Positions 14,960 to 18,192 of a DNA stretch of 18,192 bases are shown here, in pieces. The stretch is taken from positions 1-18,192 of the forward strand of contig CAZLZD010000069.1 in assembly GCA_964563925.1 (NCBI GenBank), written 5' to 3'. Below the pieces are notes generated by a model. It did not search any database and was not told where the DNA came from. It worked only from the letters and a program-made list of their open reading frames with translations. Every line of letters starts with the position of its first letter. Position 1 is the stretch's first letter. Position numbers and translations under genes: made by a program. Source of the stretch: JAUILA01 sp964563925 (lineage in GTDB: Bacteria; Bacteroidota; Bacteroidia; Cytophagales; Cyclobacteriaceae).

Positions 14960-17302
14960 ATGTCCTCCAGATTATTTGTCCTTTCCCTGTTCTTACTCGC
15001 CCCAGGATTCATTTCGCAAGCCCAGGTGTATGTTCAATATACTTCTACGTTCTCCGGTCCGGGTAATCAGGACAACCTCGAACCACCTGCCACACAAACA
15101 AGGTACATGGATTACTGGATTGGCGACGGACATTACGCTTATGTGACCGACCAGGGACCTGAATGGCTGGTAATCTATTCCAGCAAGGACAATATGCAGT
15201 ACGTGGAGGACCTTTTTCTAAACGTTTCTGAAAGGGATGCCTCCGAATATCCGCGCGAATTACTGGAATTTGAAGTCTCAGACAGCGTCTTTATGTACCG
15301 GGGCCAGGAAGCCTACATGGTCCGCGGACGCGATGACGCCTCTGTTTTCGAAAGCATTTATAGTGTCAGGCAGTATTTTGATCCTGCTCCGTTTGCCAAC
15401 CACAAGTTTGCCAACTGGAATGAAGAACTCAAGCATACAAAAGGGAGTCTGCTGCTTTATTCGAGGAGGTCCAGCGAGGGAGATACCGTGGTTATGGAAT
15501 ACCAGCAGATCAAACCCCTGGCATTAACAACGTCTGATTTTAAGCCGGACCGGTTCCGTAAGAAATGGCAGAGCCGCAACCAGTCTCTGATCAACGAACT
15601 TAAGCAGATGCAGTCTGAGCAGCCTTTATCCGTGAATTTTCAAAGTATCCAGGTATCCGGTGAAATGTCCCAGGAAAATATCAACTTCCCGTTTGCGCTG
15701 ACCACTATGGATCCGTCCTACATGAAGCTCCAATTGGATGTTATGAACACCTCCCTGCTGATCTTCATGGATGGTTCTCACACAGTGACCTACAATCCAT
15801 TCGAAAATACTGCGGTCCGTACAAAAAGCGAATCCGGCAATACCACCGGCAACATCTTTAAAAAAGTATTCAGGGAGGAGATTGTTCCGGAAGGGGTACA
15901 GGCTATCTATGTGAATGATCTTGAAATTGATTCCCTGCAGGTAAGACGCGTTCTCCTGGCGTCAGAGGGACTGACTGAAGCCCGGTTCTACGACCTGAAA
16001 ACGGGCCTTATGAAATTGTCGATTTCCCTTGAATCCATAGAATGGTACCTGGGATATAAAATGTTTGGGGAGCATATTTTCCCTTCCAGGATTCTTTCCG
16101 TGGATGAAGGCCTCTTCTTCAGGATCGATGAATTGGCATTCGATTTACCCATTGACAACACGTATTTTGAACTGCCCGATTCTCTGAGCCACCTTCTCAG
16201 GGATGAATCGGCTGAAATGAGTGCGGAAGAATATTATAACCTCGCAGAAAAACAGGCCGGGTATGTATCCAATATGGATTCCCTGAATGCTGCGATCCGG
16301 AACTACAAACTGGCCATTGAAAAAGCCCCCGACAGTGATCTGTATTACAACCAGCTCGGCAATGCTTACTATTACCAGGAAGATTTCTTCAGCGCCCTGG
16401 TCAATTACAAGATTGCCACCGAAAAGAATCCTCAGAATTACATACCCTGGCAAAATCTTGCGTCGGTAAAGTATCAACTCGAGAAATATGAATCCGCCCT
16501 TGAGGACATTAACCGGGCCATCGCGCTCAATAACAAGGACAGCGATAATTTTGACTGGCGCGGGGAAATCTATTATGCCCTGGATGAACCCGGTAAAGCG
16601 CGGGCCGACCTGGAAGAGGCTTTCCGGCTTAATCCGAAGGATGCCGGGGTGGCTTCAAAGCTGGGCATCCTGCTGTATGGTATGGATTCCTATGACAGCG
16701 GACTATATTACATGGATAAGGCGGCAGAACTTGGCGGACTTGACGGGGATGACATTAATTATCACGGCCTCCTCTACTTTTCCCTCGATCGATTTGATGA
16801 AGCCCTGGCTAAATTCGAGCATGTGATCCGGGAGTTCCCTGAAGTCACGATCGCGGAATATAACCGGGCGTATACCCTGGCCTCCATGGGGCGACGGGAA
16901 GAGGCAATCCAGGCTTATGAACAAATGCTTGCCTCTGACAGCACCAATGCCGAAGTCATGGATAACCTGGGCATGCTTTATTACGAGAACAGTGATTATG
17001 CAGCGGCCGTACCACATTTCAAGCGTGCCATATCCGTCGTTGACAATGAGGCCATTTACTTCGATCATTTAGGCAACAGCTATTACCACCTGATGAAATT
17101 CAAGGATGCGATCAGCGCCTATGACAAATCGATCAATTTGTATCCTGACGACCCGCAGATCTATTATAACCGGGGGATGTCAAAAATCCGTCTGAGCGAT
17201 AAATTCGATGGCTGCAAAGACCTGAAAGCCGCCATGGATCTCGGGCTCGAAGAGGCAGAAGAACAGTTTCAGGAGACATGCTCCTTTCTCCCGGCAGAAT
17301 AA
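14960..17302 (+). CDS. Secreted protein with LolA-like beta domains fused to about ten TPR repeats
   Basis: This 780-residue periplasmic or surface protein has an unusual two-part layout, and I do not recognise a named family for the whole. A signal peptide covers about 1-22 (SQAQ/V). Residues 23-195 are beta-rich (for example YMDYWIGDGHYAYV). A helical linker (196-222) leads to a second beta domain (223-405) resembling LolA or outer-membrane lipoprotein-sorting folds, with NFPFALTTMDPSYMKLQLDV, ARFYDLKTGLMKLSI, GEHIFPSRILSVDEG and NTYFELP. From 422 to the end there are about ten TPR units with the usual pattern, for example YYNQLGNAYYYQEDFFSALV and IYYNRGMSKIRLSDKFDGCK. The C-terminal cap DLKAAMDLGLEEAEEQF is typical of Bacteroidota TPR proteins. 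It follows a terminator and has its own leader, so it is likely monocistronic. It probably binds lipidic or protein partners through the two modules. Confidence 0.8.
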   Translation: MSSRLFVLSLFLLAPGFISQAQVYVQYTSTFSGPGNQDNLEPPATQTRYMDYWIGDGHYAYVTDQGPEWLVIYSSKDNMQYVEDLFLNVSERDASEYPRELLEFEVSDSVFMYRGQEAYMVRGRDDASVFESIYSVRQYFDPAPFANHKFANWNEELKHTKGSLLLYSRRSSEGDTVVMEYQQIKPLALTTSDFKPDRFRKKWQSRNQSLINELKQMQSEQPLSVNFQSIQVSGEMSQENINFPFALTTMDPSYMKLQLDVMNTSLLIFMDGSHTVTYNPFENTAVRTKSESGNTTGNIFKKVFREEIVPEGVQAIYVNDLEIDSLQVRRVLLASEGLTEARFYDLKTGLMKLSISLESIEWYLGYKMFGEHIFPSRILSVDEGLFFRIDELAFDLPIDNTYFELPDSLSHLLRDESAEMSAEEYYNLAEKQAGYVSNMDSLNAAIRNYKLAIEKAPDSDLYYNQLGNAYYYQEDFFSALVNYKIATEKNPQNYIPWQNLASVKYQLEKYESALEDINRAIALNNKDSDNFDWRGEIYYALDEPGKARADLEEAFRLNPKDAGVASKLGILLYGMDSYDSGLYYMDKAAELGGLDGDDINYHGLLYFSLDRFDEALAKFEHVIREFPEVTIAEYNRAYTLASMGRREEAIQAYEQMLASDSTNAEVMDNLGMLYYENSDYAAAVPHFKRAISVVDNEAIYFDHLGNSYYHLMKFKDAISAYDKSINLYPDDPQIYYNRGMSKIRLSDKFDGCKDLKAAMDLGLEEAEEQFQETCSFLPAE

Positions 17303-17452
17303 ATTTCTGTGTCAGGAAAGTTTGCCTGTGTAAGCCTCTTCACAACCCATATCTAACTTCAGACCGGCCTGTTTCCGTAGCCCGGCTGTATCGGCAGTGA
17401 ACATTTTCCGGTGGTTGACGGTTGGAGTGCCAGGAAATAAAGACCACAATTA

Positions 17453-18121
17453 ATGAACACACCTGAGATTTTGATTTTTGATGTAAATGAAACCCTGCTG
17501 GACATGTCGCCACTGGCGGCCAGGGTAAATGAGCTTTTACAGAATGATTCAGGCTTCAAAATATGGTTTCCTACACTTCTTCACCATTCCCTGGTGGAGA
17601 CTATTACTAATTCGTACCACGATTTCTCTGAAATTGCCCGCGCCACACTGGCAATGACCGGCGAAAAAATGGGGGTCAGTCTCTCCGCGGAACAGATTAA
17701 ACCGGTTCTTGCTTTAATAAAGGAATTACCCGCCCATAATGATGTGCCGGAAGGACTCTCCCTTCTGCGTAAATCGGGATTCCGGCTTGTGGCCCTGACC
17801 AATGGAAAGCCACTGGTAGCCATGGAACAGCTGGACCATGCCGGACTCACCAAGTATTTTGAAGATGTATACAGTGTGGAAGCCGTCAAGAAATACAAAC
17901 CTCACCACGCTCCCTATGATTATGTCCTTGGGGATAAAGGGGTTTCTGCGAACCGGGCTATGATGGTGGCAGCTCACGGGTGGGACATCGCCGGGGCCCA
18001 ACGTGCAGGATTACAAACGGCTTTTTTACAGCGACCGGGATCTTCCATGTACCCGCTCACGCTGCCTCCGACCAGTACCTGCAAAAACTGTATCGACCTG
18101 GCCAGGCGCCTGATGAATTAG
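17453..18121 (+). CDS. HAD-superfamily hydrolase, haloacid dehalogenase type II-like
   Basis: This 222-residue cytoplasmic protein has all HAD motifs in order. Motif I is FDVNETLLD with the nucleophile D10. Position 12 is N rather than the D that phosphatases use, so it is closer to the dehalogenase branch (DAYGT). Motif II is LTNG (T116-N117). The motif III lysine lies in KYKP (K149). Motif IV is VAAHGWDIAGAQRAGLQTAF (D178), which is the type II haloacid dehalogenase pattern with AAH in place of SSN. The helical cap lies at about 18-95. The family hydrolyses L-2-haloacids, but many members with this variant are untested, so the substrate is uncertain. It stands alone after a 150-bp gap. No terminator or clear promoter is seen on either side. 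Confidence 0.87.
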   Translation: MNTPEILIFDVNETLLDMSPLAARVNELLQNDSGFKIWFPTLLHHSLVETITNSYHDFSEIARATLAMTGEKMGVSLSAEQIKPVLALIKELPAHNDVPEGLSLLRKSGFRLVALTNGKPLVAMEQLDHAGLTKYFEDVYSVEAVKKYKPHHAPYDYVLGDKGVSANRAMMVAAHGWDIAGAQRAGLQTAFLQRPGSSMYPLTLPPTSTCKNCIDLARRLMN

Positions 18122-18122
18122 A

Positions 18123-18192
18123 TCAGATTCGCGGTAGTTTCCACGGCTTCCGATACGACGGGGTTACAAGGGCATTTGCCCGGGTATTATCT
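18123..18192 (-). CDS. Possible 3' end of a convergent gene (very short)
   Basis: On the minus strand, 22 codons are open from the window edge to a TGA at 18123-18125. The peptide ends TPSYRKPWKLPRI, which looks like a real basic C-terminus. It would end 1 bp after the stop of the HAD gene. The length is too short to judge, and I recognise no family. Confidence 0.2.
   Translation of the reverse strand, partial: DNTRANALVTPSYRKPWKLPRI

Overview
The window looks like a chromosomal segment of a free-living Bacteroidota bacterium, probably of the Cytophagales/Balneolales kind (inference). The evidence is two SusC-type TonB-linked receptors and one SusD lipoprotein, a FadL/OmpP1 barrel, lipoproteins with acidic residues just after the lipid-bearing cysteine, and no purine-rich Shine-Dalgarno sequences at the starts examined. 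A tRNA promoter also matches the Bacteroidota sigma consensus exactly (TTTG, 19 bp, TAnnTTTG). No phage, transposase, CRISPR or integrase signal was found.

Layout. Bases 1-7093 are on the minus strand. They hold the 5' part of one susC gene, cut by the left window edge, and then a complete susC-susD pair whose genes are 2 bp apart and which ends in a strong hairpin terminator. Bases 7318-9350 run divergently and encode a small His-rich outer-membrane barrel protein and a FadL/OmpP1-family barrel that overlap by 4 bp. A tRNA-Pro(CGG) with its own promoter and terminator follows at 9430-9504. It runs directly into a 130-bp palindromic element (9505-9634) and a second hairpin. Bases 9794-12749 hold a PadR-type repressor gene overlapping a large FtsX/MacB-type permease gene that has no ATPase beside it. 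A thioredoxin-like lipoprotein (12778-13293, minus) converges on the permease. An APC-family amino acid permease (13490-14761) is followed by two hairpins. Then come a secreted protein joining LolA-like beta domains to about ten TPR repeats (14960-17302) and a HAD-superfamily type II dehalogenase-like protein (17453-18121).

How the genes work together. Most of the window is cell-envelope function: TonB-dependent uptake of an unknown nutrient by SusCD, passage of small hydrophobic molecules through FadL, amino acid uptake, an envelope thiol-disulfide protein, and an ABC-type permease under ligand-responsive PadR control. There are no glycoside hydrolases, sulfatases, ECF sigma or FecR genes beside the susCD genes, so their substrate cannot be named. 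No complete new defence or mobile system is visible. The items most worth a second look are the palindromic element after the tRNA, the near-palindromic candidate PadR operator with its ATPase-less permease, and the LolA-like/TPR fusion.
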